Part shown: positions 49,385 through 60,270 of the stretch, piece after piece
Position numbering within the stretch: the stretch's first letter is position 1
Layout of the letters: each line of letters begins with the position of its first letter
Assembly (NCBI GenBank): GCA_963210315.1
Contig: OY723310.1
Location: forward strand, 558,001 to 622,000
Length of the DNA stretch: 64,000 nucleotides
Source of the DNA: Rhynchopus euleeides
Lineage: Eukaryota > Euglenozoa > Diplonemea > Diplonemida > Diplonemidae
Direction of reading: 5' to 3'
Position numbers and translations under genes: made by a program
Notes under the pieces: generated by a model
Seen by the model: the letters and a program-made list of their open reading frames with translations, nothing else
Told to the model about the DNA's origin: nothing
Databases searched by the model: none

Positions 49385-52300
49385 TTGCGTATCCGTCAGG
49401 TGGACCACCGGGTGGGGAGAGATCCGGTGTGAGGCACTTGGGTCCGTCCAGGTGGGCAGGGGGAACCTGGGGGCGGGGGGCCTCAAAACCCGTCTACCAG
49501 TGCCGCTTCTAATCTCGTCGGTCTTGTCCCAACCACCACCAGCCAGCCCAGAACGCCCTGACGCTGCGACCTCGTCGATTTTTCCGTTTCGCCCATCCGC
49601 CCAACTCCGCCAACCCAACCAGCCCTACCCTTTCTCCCAGTCAGGGCGGTACTCACACGAGCGGCAAAGCGCTGGGGGAGGGGGGGGGGGGACATCAATA
49701 GGGGAGGGGAGGGGAGGGGGGAGGAAGGGAGGGGAGGAAGGGGGGGGGGGGGGTTATGTTGTTTCTAACCCAGACCTGCTGTGCAGAGCCCGGGGGAGGG
49801 GGTGGCCAGCCCCTGTCTAACCATTCACAACGGCCACCTGCACACATCTATGAAAGGGGGGGGGGGAAGGTCCCGGGGGGGGGGGGGGGGGGGGGTGGTG
49901 GGGGTGGGGACGCTGCTCCGCCTACTCGCCCCGCTCCACCTCCGTCTGCAGCTTGCGCATGTAGACGCGCAGGCTGACCCCCGGCTCCCTCGTCTGGTTC
50001 CCGGGCTCGGCCTGCGCGCCCCCTTGCAGGATGCGCGCCTGCAGCCACTCCGCCGCTACGTCACCTGCCACCCTGGGCGAGAGGGGGCAAAGGCCATAGC
50101 TGGGGTGGAAGCAGTGCCTCCACGCCTCGACGGTGCGGGGGATGGCTCCTCCCATCGAGACGCAGGGGGCCATGCCGCGGGCCCGCGCTACCACCCCCTC
50201 GGCCCAGACACGGGACGCCGCAAGCTCCTGCAGAGCGGGGATGTTCGCCGCGGGCGTCTCGTCGTCCCCGTAGGCGTCGATGGCCTGGAGGTCGTCCTCG
50301 GGCTCCCACACGTTCGCCGGGTCGTCGTCGAACTCCATGGGGCCCGCCGCGTCACCCTGACGCAGCTCCTCCAGGCGTCTCGAGGACGCGGCTGTCCGGC
50401 TGCGGCGCTGCCCGTCCCGGCGGGCCTGCGCGGCGTTGCGCATCATCGTCGCAGCAACCCCCTGGATCCCGCCAGCCCCACCGGGGGCTGTTCCGCCAGA
50501 GGTGCCAGAGGGGGCTGTGTTGAAGGTGTGGGAGCCTCCGCCCTGGCGGCGCCGCGCGGCCTGAGCGGGGCCAGACGGCTGGGCGCCTGCCGCCGTGACC
50601 GGAGCCGCAGAGGGCACACCAGAGGGGGCTGTGTTTGAGGTTTGGGAGCCTCCGCCCTGGTGGTTCTCTGTGGCCCCCGACCCCGACGGCGGGCACTCTG
50701 CATGTTGGGCCTGCCCCTGCATGGGGGCTGGGGCAGCCCGGGAGGCACTCTCCGCCGGGGGCACGCTGTGGCCGTGGGTCGCGGAGGGCGCACCAGAGGG
50801 GGCTGTGTTTGAGGTTTGGGAGCCTCCGCCCTGGTGCATCTCCACGTCCTGGCCGGGAGCGACCGGCTCCTCCGCCACTTCCTCCTTCACCCGCGTTGGA
50901 TGGTGCGCAGCCCCCGACGAGTCGTGCGGGGCACTCGGCTGCCTGGGCCCCATCGGCGTGTCGTGCATGCGGCTCGGGATGGGCTTCCGCCGGCGGGGGC
51001 GCGCCCGGGCGGACTCCAGGACCTCCCGCAGATCCGGGGTGACCGCGGGTTGCTCCGCAGGGTCTGGAGCGTCGACATCCACCGCCACCCGGTCAATGTA
51101 GCCTGGGCACCGCTCACCCCGCACTGCGCATGACGCGCACACTTTGCGCCAGCATCTGCCACACGCGTGATGCCTCGCGGAGCGGTCGAACGGGCGGCGG
51201 CACTTCTCGCACTCCTCCACCTGGCCCGCCGAGCCCCCCTGACGCACCATCTGCATGGGACTATCACCATCGCACCCCGTGACATCCGCTGCCATCGGCT
51301 TCGGGGGAAGACCCGCCAGGTGCTGACGCATGGGCTCCGGCATAACTAGGGGCACGTAGTGCCCATGTTGCCCCCCCGTCCTCCGCAGACAGTGGGCGTC
51401 CACCACTGCACCCGCACCTACTGGGGACAGAAGCATCGGCTGGTGGTTGTCGATGAGCACGAGGACGACGCATCTGGTCACGCGCGCAGCCGCCGCCAGG
51501 GCGATGAAGTCCGCCCAGGTGCGCACGTCGTCGCTCCCTGCGCGCATCATCTGCTCGGCCCACTGGTTCGGACCCTCCTCCACCCGCATCCGGAGGTCCG
51601 GGTCGCGCATCGCCCTGCGGACTGCCTCTTGGCGCAGCCACCCGCTGGATTGCTTCACCGATCGGGCACCCAGCGTGGCCAACGCATCAAAAGCACAGTC
51701 CCCCACCCGGAACGACCACCCGTCCGGCTCGACCAGGCCCAGCCGCGCCTGCTGCTGCAGGGACGACAAGCTCAGCCTCCCGTCCGTCTGGCCGCGCCAC
51801 TCCAGCAATTGGGCCAGGGGGTCAGCCGCCACCCCACCCGCCGGCTGCGGGAGGTCCCCCTCCGCGGGGGGAGGCGGCGGGCGTGGGCGGCGGGGAGGGG
51901 CAGGTTCGGGTTCAGGGGTCGGCTCCTCGGGGCCCGCCGCGTCATCCGGGTCACACATGAAATCCTCCGCGTCCATGTGCCCGTCGAAGTGTGGCGCGGG
52001 GGCCAGGTCCGTGTCAGGCGCGAAGAAGTAGTCCGGCTCCACGCCCACCAGCGGATCCGGCAAGACCCGCTCCCGAGTCTGACCAGAGCGCAGGTCCGTG
52101 CACAGCGCCCCCCTGCGGAGCGACGACCGCCCCACCGCCCGCATCAACGGCACCACTATCCGCGCCGCCCAGGAACGAGTGAGCTCGGCCCTGTCCCCCA
52201 GCTTGTGGTCCACCGCGAAGCTGACCAAGTGCCTGAAGAGCCGCACGGCCTCCGGACCCATCCCGCCCGACTGCTCCAGGGCGAACGCGGAGAAGGCGAT

Positions 52301-54295
52301 CTCAACCTCCTGACACCGCGCCCCGTGCTTGCGATGCTTGGATGCTTCAGCCCGCGACGCGGTGTACCCCCGCGCTCTCGCCGCACCCTGCCTCGCAGAC
52401 TCCGCGCACGTCGACCACACGGTCACGTCGATCGCCCGGCCCCGCGACTCACCTATGCCGCACGGGAGGAACACGTCAGCCGGCTTGCCCCCGCCCAAGA
52501 GGAGGTGGTTGGGCTCCAGCTGGGGGCCGAGTCCCGCGTCCCGCGCCAGCCCCAGCACCCCGAGCTTCACCGCGTCGTGGCGCTTGATGCGGTCCGCCGA
52601 TGCCTGGCAGCTGAACACATGGGCGCCCAAGACGTCCATGGCGTCCCCGCACTCGTGGCACCGCGACCCAGGGGCGAAGACGACGAGGCCCAGGCGCAGG
52701 CGAGCCGCCACTTGGTACTCCTCCCTCCCCATCGCAAACTGTTGTTCTGGCGTCACCGTCACCCACGCCCCTGCGCCTGGGAGGGACGCGGACAACTGAC
52801 GCCCTTTACTCAGCACGTCAGCCTCCGCCAGTAGGGTCTCGTGCTGCCGGCTGATGATCGCCAGGGATAGGTCGCGCTGGCGGAGGGGCTCGCCCGGGCG
52901 CTTGTGAGGGTCCACCCAGTCCGCCTCCGCCACCAGCTCGTTGTGGGCGGTCGCTGCCACGCGCCACGCATCCGCATCCCAACGATATCCGCTGTCCAGC
53001 TGCACACATAGGGGGAAGAAGGAGCTAGCCGCCGCCAAAGCCGCAGCGGTGATGTGGTCCTCCGACCTCCGAATGCCCATACCCCCTAGCCTGACGGGCA
53101 GGGCCGCCTGGTCTCGCGCATCGTCAGGGAGGGTCCCGTCCCTGTCCCCGAGCACAGATGCCAGCACCATCCCGATTTCCTTGTCATACTGGCGAAGGTA
53201 TTCTCTCCCGGCGTACCCAATTGCGCGCATCTGGAAGACCAGCTTGCAGAAGCCTTCACAGTGTCGCAGGAGGGTCATGGCCACTTGCGCGTCTTGGAGG
53301 TGGTGAAGCTGGCGCAGGTTTGGGATGAACTTCTCTCTCAGTTTTGTATCCATCACCCGCTCGCAGAATTCCGCATCCCCCACCGGAGCCCCGAGGAACT
53401 CGAAGTTGTGGTGGAGGAGGTCCATGCGAGTCGCGCGCTCCTTTTCCGTCGCGGCTACATCAAGGCCCGCTCCCCGGAGGCCCTCCACCGAGTGCCCATT
53501 CAGCGAGATCACTTCGCATTTGCGGCGTGCCACCACCAGGCCCAGCTCCGCGCTCCGCCGCTCGAGGATCGCGAACGCGTGGCCGACCGCCCCGGGGGAG
53601 CCCATCAGCGTGCCATCGTCCAAGTACCACACGCTGCCCTCCACCCCCGGCAGCTTGCCTAGGTCCTCGGTCAGCTGGCGGATGGCCAGGGAGAACAGGA
53701 GCGGCCCGAGGGGGTCCCCCTGCTGTACCCCCCTCTGCGATTCGAGCACTTCGCCACGGTATATCAGGGCTGAGGGCGACGCGTAGCACCACTCGACCCA
53801 CGCCGACAGCTCCGGGAGGTCCCGCCTGACAGCATCGATGAACGCCTGCCTGTTAACCATGTTAAAGGCGTTGGCATAGTCGATCTTCAGCAGGACCTTG
53901 TCCGCCCCCCTGTTGCGCGCCGCGAAGTCCTTCACGACCGCCGTGGCCGCCTCCAGTCCGCCGTCCACCGCCACTCCTACTTGCCTCCCCTTCAGGAGGA
54001 GCTTCCCAGCCTGTTCCCTGACGTCTGCGGTGAGGGTTTTGGCCACCAGGCGGCGGAGGGTCTCCCCAACCGCGATCGGGCGGATCCCCGCGTCTGGCTT
54101 GGGGAGCGCGACCAGAGACGCGCCCGCGATGTGCCGGGCCAGCTGCGGGGGGGCCTCGCCTCTGCGCAGGACATTCACCACCGCCGTGAGGGCCGGAAGC
54201 ACATCCACTCCCTCCACCTGGACGAGCTCCCGGAGGTGGTCCGCCCTCAGGCCTGAGGGGCCGGCGCCCGTGCCCCTCGGTAACCCCTTCAGCGC
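49385..54295 (-). mobile_element. 5'-truncated LINE with RLE, absent from D1
   Basis: D1 is uninterrupted at 2292-2299 (TATTTTTC); here TATTTTTC occurs at 49377-49384 and 54296-54303, an 8-bp TSD flanking 4.9 kb. The 5' end (right) is truncated within the RT domain, as is usual for target-primed insertion. The 3' region (49385-49921) is GC-rich with several poly-G runs (for example 49741-49754, 49877-49893) and no poly-A tail. Another fragment of the family is at 22795-23557. It is very young, as it postdates a nearly sequence-identical duplication. Confidence 0.9.
49922..54295 (-). CDS. LINE polyprotein: RT, RLE, OTU protease, FYVE-like finger
   Basis: About 1457 element-derived residues, 5'-truncated; the open frame runs to an ATG in flanking DNA at 54328 (residue 1 below). 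Order: RT (GVQQGDPLGPLLFSLAI; catalytic YLDD at 235-238); CCHC-type CHECGDAMDVLGAHVFSC (about 557-574) and a restriction-like endonuclease core PADVFL...AIDVTVW (616-636); an OTU-like cysteine protease (about 865-992) with nucleophile strip VGDCAFDALATLG, TWADFIALAAAARV and the His strip GQHGHYVPLVM; a FYVE-like zinc cluster CEKCRRPFDRSARHHACGRC (about 1038-1075); three repeats of QGGGSQTSNTAPSG type (about 1160-1280); a C-terminal tail. RT and RLE drive target-primed integration. The roles of the protease and finger are unknown; processing of the polyprotein or deubiquitination are possibilities. The frame is open throughout. Confidence 0.8.
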   Translation of the reverse strand, partial: ALKGLPRGTGAGPSGLRADHLRELVQVEGVDVLPALTAVVNVLRRGEAPPQLARHIAGASLVALPKPDAGIRPIAVGETLRRLVAKTLTADVREQAGKLLLKGRQVGVAVDGGLEAATAVVKDFAARNRGADKVLLKIDYANAFNMVNRQAFIDAVRRDLPELSAWVEWCYASPSALIYRGEVLESQRGVQQGDPLGPLLFSLAIRQLTEDLGKLPGVEGSVWYLDDGTLMGSPGAVGHAFAILERRSAELGLVVARRKCEVISLNGHSVEGLRGAGLDVAATEKERATRMDLLHHNFEFLGAPVGDAEFCERVMDTKLREKFIPNLRQLHHLQDAQVAMTLLRHCEGFCKLVFQMRAIGYAGREYLRQYDKEIGMVLASVLGDRDGTLPDDARDQAALPVRLGGMGIRRSEDHITAAALAAASSFFPLCVQLDSGYRWDADAWRVAATAHNELVAEADWVDPHKRPGEPLRQRDLSLAIISRQHETLLAEADVLSKGRQLSASLPGAGAWVTVTPEQQFAMGREEYQVAARLRLGLVVFAPGSRCHECGDAMDVLGAHVFSCQASADRIKRHDAVKLGVLGLARDAGLGPQLEPNHLLLGGGKPADVFLPCGIGESRGRAIDVTVWSTCAESARQGAARARGYTASRAEASKHRKHGARCQEVEIAFSAFALEQSGGMGPEAVRLFRHLVSFAVDHKLGDRAELTRSWAARIVVPLMRAVGRSSLRRGALCTDLRSGQTRERVLPDPLVGVEPDYFFAPDTDLAPAPHFDGHMDAEDFMCDPDDAAGPEEPTPEPEPAPPRRPRPPPPPAEGDLPQPAGGVAADPLAQLLEWRGQTDGRLSLSSLQQQARLGLVEPDGWSFRVGDCAFDALATLGARSVKQSSGWLRQEAVRRAMRDPDLRMRVEEGPNQWAEQMMRAGSDDVRTWADFIALAAAARVTRCVVLVLIDNHQPMLLSPVGAGAVVDAHCLRRTGGQHGHYVPLVMPEPMRQHLAGLPPKPMAADVTGCDGDSPMQMVRQGGSAGQVEECEKCRRPFDRSARHHACGRCWRKVCASCAVRGERCPGYIDRVAVDVDAPDPAEQPAVTPDLREVLESARARPRRRKPIPSRMHDTPMGPRQPSAPHDSSGAAHHPTRVKEEVAEEPVAPGQDVEMHQGGGSQTSNTAPSGAPSATHGHSVPPAESASRAAPAPMQGQAQHAECPPSGSGATENHQGGGSQTSNTAPSGVPSAAPVTAAGAQPSGPAQAARRRQGGGSHTFNTAPSGTSGGTAPGGAGGIQGVAATMMRNAAQARRDGQRRSRTAASSRRLEELRQGDAAGPMEFDDDPANVWEPEDDLQAIDAYGDDETPAANIPALQELAASRVWAEGVVARARGMAPCVSMGGAIPRTVEAWRHCFHPSYGLCPLSPRVAGDVAAEWLQARILQGGAQAEPGNQTREPGVSLRVYMRKLQTEVERGE

Positions 54296-54303
54296 TATTT
54301 TTC

Positions 54304-55835
54304 GGGATCCCACCGTGTAAGGTACCAAAAAACGTCAAAATAACGACATTTTTCGACATAGGCAATTTTCGGCCAGAAACACCCCAAAAATGCTGAAAAA
54401 GTGGCCAGACCACCCCAGAAACCGTCCCTGGGTGTGAGACACCCACTTTGGTGGCCCGGAACGGGGCTGAAATGCAATGCTGAAAATTTTGTAGTGGTTT
54501 GGTACCGAACCCCTCCCGGCTGAGTCTCCCGATCACCCTGCCACCTGCATCATCAAAATCCCACGTCATGTACCACGTTCCGCCGCCTCTGATGAGGCAT
54601 CTGAGCACTATCGAGCCAAAAAGGCGGCATTTCAGCGGGTGTTCTGTCAGGTTTCGACCGATATTATTATGAACAAAGACCGGGATGTGTCCGCGCATGC
54701 AAGGGCGTCACTCGGGGGGGCTTTCTGACGTGCCCTCCGTTGAATGCATAGGGGTCATCCCGGTCCACTTCTGGACAAGGATGAGGTGTGCGGCCACGGC
54801 GAAGCTGTCGCAGTCCCCGCGACTAATGGTTTCTGTGAGTCATCACGTGGGACCCTGTCGTACCAAATGGCAGCAGCTGTACGAGGGTGCAGCAGAACGG
54901 GACACACACGGCGGCATCGAACATGCAGTCCGCAGCAAGGATCAGGTCGAACGGGCCGTGTGTGCGTTGTATGTTGGCGGTGTCTTCAGGCATGCCCCAC
55001 GCCAGCAGCCCGCTCACACCCTCCCCGCGTGCTTGACATGCAGGTTGTGTGACACGGCCTGCTGCCACTGCACCTGCGCAGCTGTGTCCGTGAGGACGGT
55101 CTTTGGAGCGCCGCACCCCACAAGGGCGACCAGGCTCGGTATTCCCACCCCGCAACCCAGCTCCAGCAGGCGCTTCCCGCAGATGCGGCGGGTGCGGCGG
55201 CGCAGGGCCAGCAGGTAGGCAGCGAGCCACTGCACACCCCCTGATCTATAGTCACCGCGCAGCACAGAACGCACAGTTCAAGCACAACAAGGCACTCGCC
55301 GGTGTGCCAGTGGCCCATTCTGCTGAAGAATTGAACTTTCAGTTCAGGCATGTTCAGGAAGAAGGCCACCCCATCTGCCTCTGCAGCGAAGGATGTCCAC
55401 AGAGGTTTGGAAGAGGCCGAATTCCGAACGAGCCAGATTGAATGCCTGCTGCAGAAGCGTGCGCGCTTGCAGCAGAACACAACAGCGGAGAAACTACTGA
55501 GAAGGCACTCCTTCCAAGCTTGTCACGTTCTTGCACTCCCAATTTGAACCGAAGGCAGCAGTGCCCACTCAGGAAACGAAAAGGCGGAATGTTGCGAGCA
55601 AGTAGGGCGGGACGGGGTCGGGAGGGGTGTTCAAATGAGGGGGCCGGAACCAAACCACTACATTTTTTTGAGCATGGTCACGGATTGGCTCAGAAGTGGC
55701 CAAATACCCCCAAAAACCACCCAGACCGCCCCCAAATACTCCCAGGGGCCGGGGTTTCAAGTTTACAGCCATTTTGTGCGTGTTCCTCGCCTATGTGAAA
55801 AATGCCGTTATTTTTACCCCTTAAGATTTTGCCTA
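54304..55835. repeat. Inverted-repeat module, D2 copy
   Basis: Counterpart of 2300-3830. Near-identical; differences seen include AAAAATTGAA against AAGAATTGAA near 55328 and a shorter C tract near 55840. Confidence 0.6.
54823..55480 (-). pseudogene. METTL21-like methyltransferase, broken, D2 copy
   Basis: Counterpart of 2819-3476, with the same three-frame layout: motif I ELGCGVG near 55125-55170 and FDLILAADCMFDAA near 54905-54950. Because the breaks are shared, they predate the duplication. Confidence 0.6.
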
Positions 55836-55867
55836 CCCCCCCCCCCCTCACAGCCACAAGGCTGTGC

Positions 55868-56656
55868 CAGGCATGTCGCTAAGCGTCGACCGTCGACCCA
55901 GTGATTTGAGGTTTCCCCCCCCATAAAAAAGCGTCGACCCAGCGTCGACCCAGTGGACTGGGTTGACGCTTGGTCGAGGCTTGGAGCGTCGACCCAGTGG
56001 AACTGGGTTGCCATTCAAGCCTGGACCAAGCGTCAACCCATTTATTGCACTGGGTCGACGCTAACCTAGCGTTGACCCGGTTACACTGGGTCGACGCTCA
56101 CCAAGCGTCGACCAAGCGTCAACCCACTTTCACTGGGTCGACGTCGAAGAGAGTATGGTTTTGCAGGAACAGATGCTCACTACCGTGGCCTCCGGCGGCT
56201 GCCGGGAACCGACGCGCCTCTCCCAGTCGCCTCAGGGGGCGCAGCCAACTCACACAGAATCTGTACGCCCACAATGAACAGATGTTCACTACCGTGGCCT
56301 CCGGCGGCTGGGGGGCTCTGCCCCCCAGACCCCCCATCTCGCGTGCCCGTCTAGTAACCAAGTCCTTGCGCTTTGACGGCCGTGGCATATCAGGGGGCAG
56401 CGTCGAAATTATGGTCCCGAAAGCCATTTTTTTGGTTTCCTCCGGCACCCGACGGCGCGAGCGGGAGAGGAACCACGGAAGGAACCCAGCGCCTCACACC
56501 GTGCCCACCTAGTGGTCCACCGATGGGAAAATTTGGGAACAACACGAGCGCGCGCGAGAAAAATTGACCCCTAGTGTTTTCCCCCCTGATCCCCCCCCAA
56601 AACAGGAGCGTCAACCCACCAAATCTGCAAAATCGAAAAGTTAGCGACAGGCCTGA
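55868..56656. mobile_element. hAT-like MITE, D2 copy
   Basis: Counterpart of 3867-4655, flanked by GGCTGTGC on both sides. It was copied with the duplication rather than inserted separately. Confidence 0.75.
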
Positions 56657-56664
56657 GGCTGTGC

Positions 56665-58156
56665 TGTATTTTCTGGAAACGAGAAGAAGGCATCGCAGGG
56701 GGCTGCAAGAGAGCAAAGGAGAGTCGAACCAGAAGGACGCACAGGAAGGGGCGGAGGAGGCGGGGTGAGATATCACACACAGATCTCGCATATATGGGGT
56801 TCTGATTTACCGTAAGCCGGTGCAAGCCTCAGGTGGGCTGCACCGAATAGCCGCAATCGCTGTCATGTGTGGTGAAGCTGTTCCGGATGGTGTGGGAAAA
56901 AATGTGGAGAAACAAGGGTCAAACAGGGGGGCTCCCAGCCGGTCTGGTGGACAGCGGGTCACTTTTGGCCAATTCTGCGGATGAACTGGATCCGTTTTTC
57001 ACGGATTTTTTGGATTGACCCGTGGGTTGTACTCCAAACGCTGGCAGCCGGGGTCAAAGAGAACGGGGAGAGTGAAAAATAAGGTGTGCAACAAAGGGCG
57101 GTAGGACCTCGAACCCACACAACACACACAGCCTGCTGTGGCATACAGAGTGTTCGCAAAACAATAAGATCACACGCACAGGTGAAAATGGTGGCTTCAT
57201 ACGTCAGCCAAAAACACCAAACTCACACCCCCCCCCCCAAAGCCACTTCACCATTCGCAGCAACCGCTCTTAGCCTGTATTCTTTTTGTTGGTGCGTTGT
57301 GACGCTTCTACACACAAACCTTGAAATGATGATCACGCCCTGAGCCTGATGAAGGGTGGGGTTGGTGTATAGAGCACGTTTGGTTGCTTGCTGTGGTGGG
57401 TGACTTTCTGCTCACACGAGTGTGCGGAAAAGAGCCCGCGTTTTGGACGAGCGGGTTGTTGGACACCCACTTGTTGTCTCAAGGCGTGCCGAGGCCCTGT
57501 GAAGAAGTTGCGTGAAGGTGCTTACCCAAAAGATCCAGTCCTGCGATATACCTCACTACTAGAGGACATGCCACCCTTGTCAACTCTTTTAAGTCTTGCC
57601 CCCATCGGTAGGACCTTCAAAGGTGGAAAACCTGCTACTGGCTTTTCAAAAACTCGCACTCCAGATCCCGCCAGCGGAAACGCGTAAAAGCAATATCACG
57701 ACACGGAAGTGTCGGCATGACTGTGGTGCAACCCGCACAGTGCTGCGTGGCAACAAAGAAGAGAACGCATGGGGGGCATCTTTTGGAAACTGCGAGTGGC
57801 TGGGGCGCAGAAGTAGAGACACGCCACTCCCCCTGATTTGGGTTGCCTGGTCCCAAAGGCGGGTGTGGCAAGACACCGCCCCTGCTCGACAGACGTCCGC
57901 ATCCCAGTTCCCGCAATAAAGATAGTTGTTATACAGGAGGAGGAGAAGAGGGTGTGAGGGGTCGTAGTATCAGCCCTTAATTGTTTTCGAGGTAACTTGA
58001 AGACATGAATAGACCCGCAGTTCCGGCGTCTCGGACTGAACCACACGCCCACCCACCCCCAAAGAGTGATAGGTTTGTGCCAAAAAAAAAAGCCCGTGTC
58101 TCACTTTTTGTGATGCACACATACACACACACATGATTGCTTTCTTTTGGATCTTG
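56665..58156. repeat. Dispersed unit R, D2 copy, first part
   Basis: Counterpart of 4664-6154, one base longer in an A tract near 58082. It continues at 59760-59907, interrupted by the TIR element. Confidence 0.75.
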
Positions 58157-59756
58157 GAGGGTGTATGATTTTCCGGATTTTCCTGTTTTTTCCCGATTTT
58201 CCGAAAAATTTGCCACTGGTTGACACAAGGGCGAATTTCGAGAAAAATCCGAAAATCAGGAAAAATCAGGTTTTTTTCGGATTTCCGGGATGGTCACCAT
58301 ACACCCTCCGGAAAAAAAATCCGAAATTTTTGGGTCGAAAAAAATTTTTTTTTTCTGACCCGAAAATCTGTGTCTGCGGACTGCCACACTGTGAAAAATC
58401 GGAAAATTTCCGAAAAAAGTCGAAAATTTTGGCCTTTCCTGGCCTATGTGGTCCCAAAGGGCCCGGGTTGCCCGGATTTTCACCCAAAAACACCCCAAAA
58501 ATTTTTCCGCCGCCCGAAGGGCGGCGGATTGGCCGCCTTCGGCGGCGCCGTCGTTTCACTCTGTACGAAGGACGTCGGTAAAGCCGAGCCCTTTGTACAA
58601 CCGTTTCACTTCGACTTCTTTTCGGCTGTCTGTTTGTTTGCGTTTCCAGTCCCGTGCCTGTCTGTCGTCCGGACGCCCTGTTTTTATGGTTTTCTCCTGT
58701 TGCTCCGTCACGGCGCCTCATGTTCTGGGGTTGCACGTGTTCTTCTCGCTGTTGCGGCGCTGCCTGAAAGAACCCCCGTCCGCCCCTCTCGGCTCCATCT
58801 CCGAGTGCCTACCTCGTTCTGTCCGCTTTCCCTAGGAGGTACAGAGAGACCCCCTCTCCCCGCCGAGCATCTCAGAAGATGCCGTGTCCCGCATCCAAAT
58901 GTAGTTGCAGGTGCCCTCGGTTGCGGTGTTGTAGCGCAGTCCGCGCCGGTCGGAGGCCACACGCCACTCTGGAGTGCCTCCCACCGTCTGAGACCCCGGG
59001 CCCCCCATGGGCTGGGGGGGCCTTCCATCGGCATGGCAATGCCTACCAGGTGTCGGACGCGATTCCGACTGTAAAGTGTCACAGTCTGTGGCTCGTCGAT
59101 GCCAAGATCCTCGTTACGGTCCGATGAAACTGGGTGTTATTCGGAGCCCTACAACTGCAACACGGGAGGCTTGACAACCGGCTCCTGATGCAGGGAACGT
59201 ATGCTGCAATTTTATCTGCGTTCATGCAGGCGTTGCCCCGCCTGCAAGGTGACCGTCTTTTGCTGTCCTCAGGTGTACCGTACCCTGAATGGGAACGGGA
59301 AGAACGTTCCTCTCGGGCATGCTACGTTGTCGAAAACTTTGCGATACACGGCCAGCTTCCTCGTGGCCTCATGTTCTTCTGTCCCTTCTGTTGTGATGCG
59401 TCTCATGGATGTGCCCTGCAGGGCTTCCACACAGTGTCGAGGAGTGATCCTCGCACGGAAAAACAATTGGCTTGGTCTTCCCGCTTTCGGGCTCCCGTCT
59501 CCGAGAGCCCAGCACAGTTTTGAGTCGGACCTGGGATAGCGGTTCGAACGGGAATTTCGGGCCGAACCCTGAAATTCTCCAACACCCCATATCGCACCTG
59601 AGACGCGGCTTCCTTATCTGAGGGGCCGCGTCCAAATACACGGACTTTGCTAAACTGGACCCAACTCCCCACACTCTTTTTTTGGCCATTTTTCCAAAAA
59701 ATCCCCCCATTTTTTACAAAATTTTACAGAATTTACAGTTCGTTATACATCCTCCC
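58157..59756. mobile_element. 1.6-kb TIR element, D2 copy
   Basis: Counterpart of 6155-7754, flanked by TTG on both sides. No credible coding content. Confidence 0.7.
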
Positions 59757-60270
59757 TTGACCTTTTTTTGGAGTTGTGCTCACAACGCAAGAAACTTTGC
59801 CATGCAGATCATGCAGGACACACCTCTCGCTCACCCCCCGTGTGGGGTGTTCTCGCGATCGGCGAATACCCGCTAGTTCTTCTCTCCCCTTACCGATTTG
59901 CAGACGCAAAATGGAACACTATCGACACATGTCACTCAACACGGGGGAATGGGGAGGGGAGAGGTTGTGGTGAAACGCACACACCTCGACCTGTGATGAG
60001 GTGAGATGTGGCTCTGCAATTACGGCACTACGCGTGCCGTAAACTCGAATGACCTGCTTTCTCCGTGTTCCATTTCCTCCTTCATTGCATGAGGCTACAA
60101 AATGGAACACTATCGACACATGTCACTCAACACGGGGGAATGGGGAGGGGAGAGGTTGTGGTGAAACGCACACACCCAACCCCCTAGGACCCCTAGGGAC
60201 TGAGGAGCTCCGCTCATCAGCTAAGATGGCACCGTGCCGCCAGCATGGCACACAGCTCCGTCTGGTCCCT

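Noticed and set aside
50595-52834. Plus-strand frames up to 491 codons opposite the LINE ORF.
   Set aside because: Shadows of the minus-strand polyprotein; Arg/Pro/His-rich with no domains.
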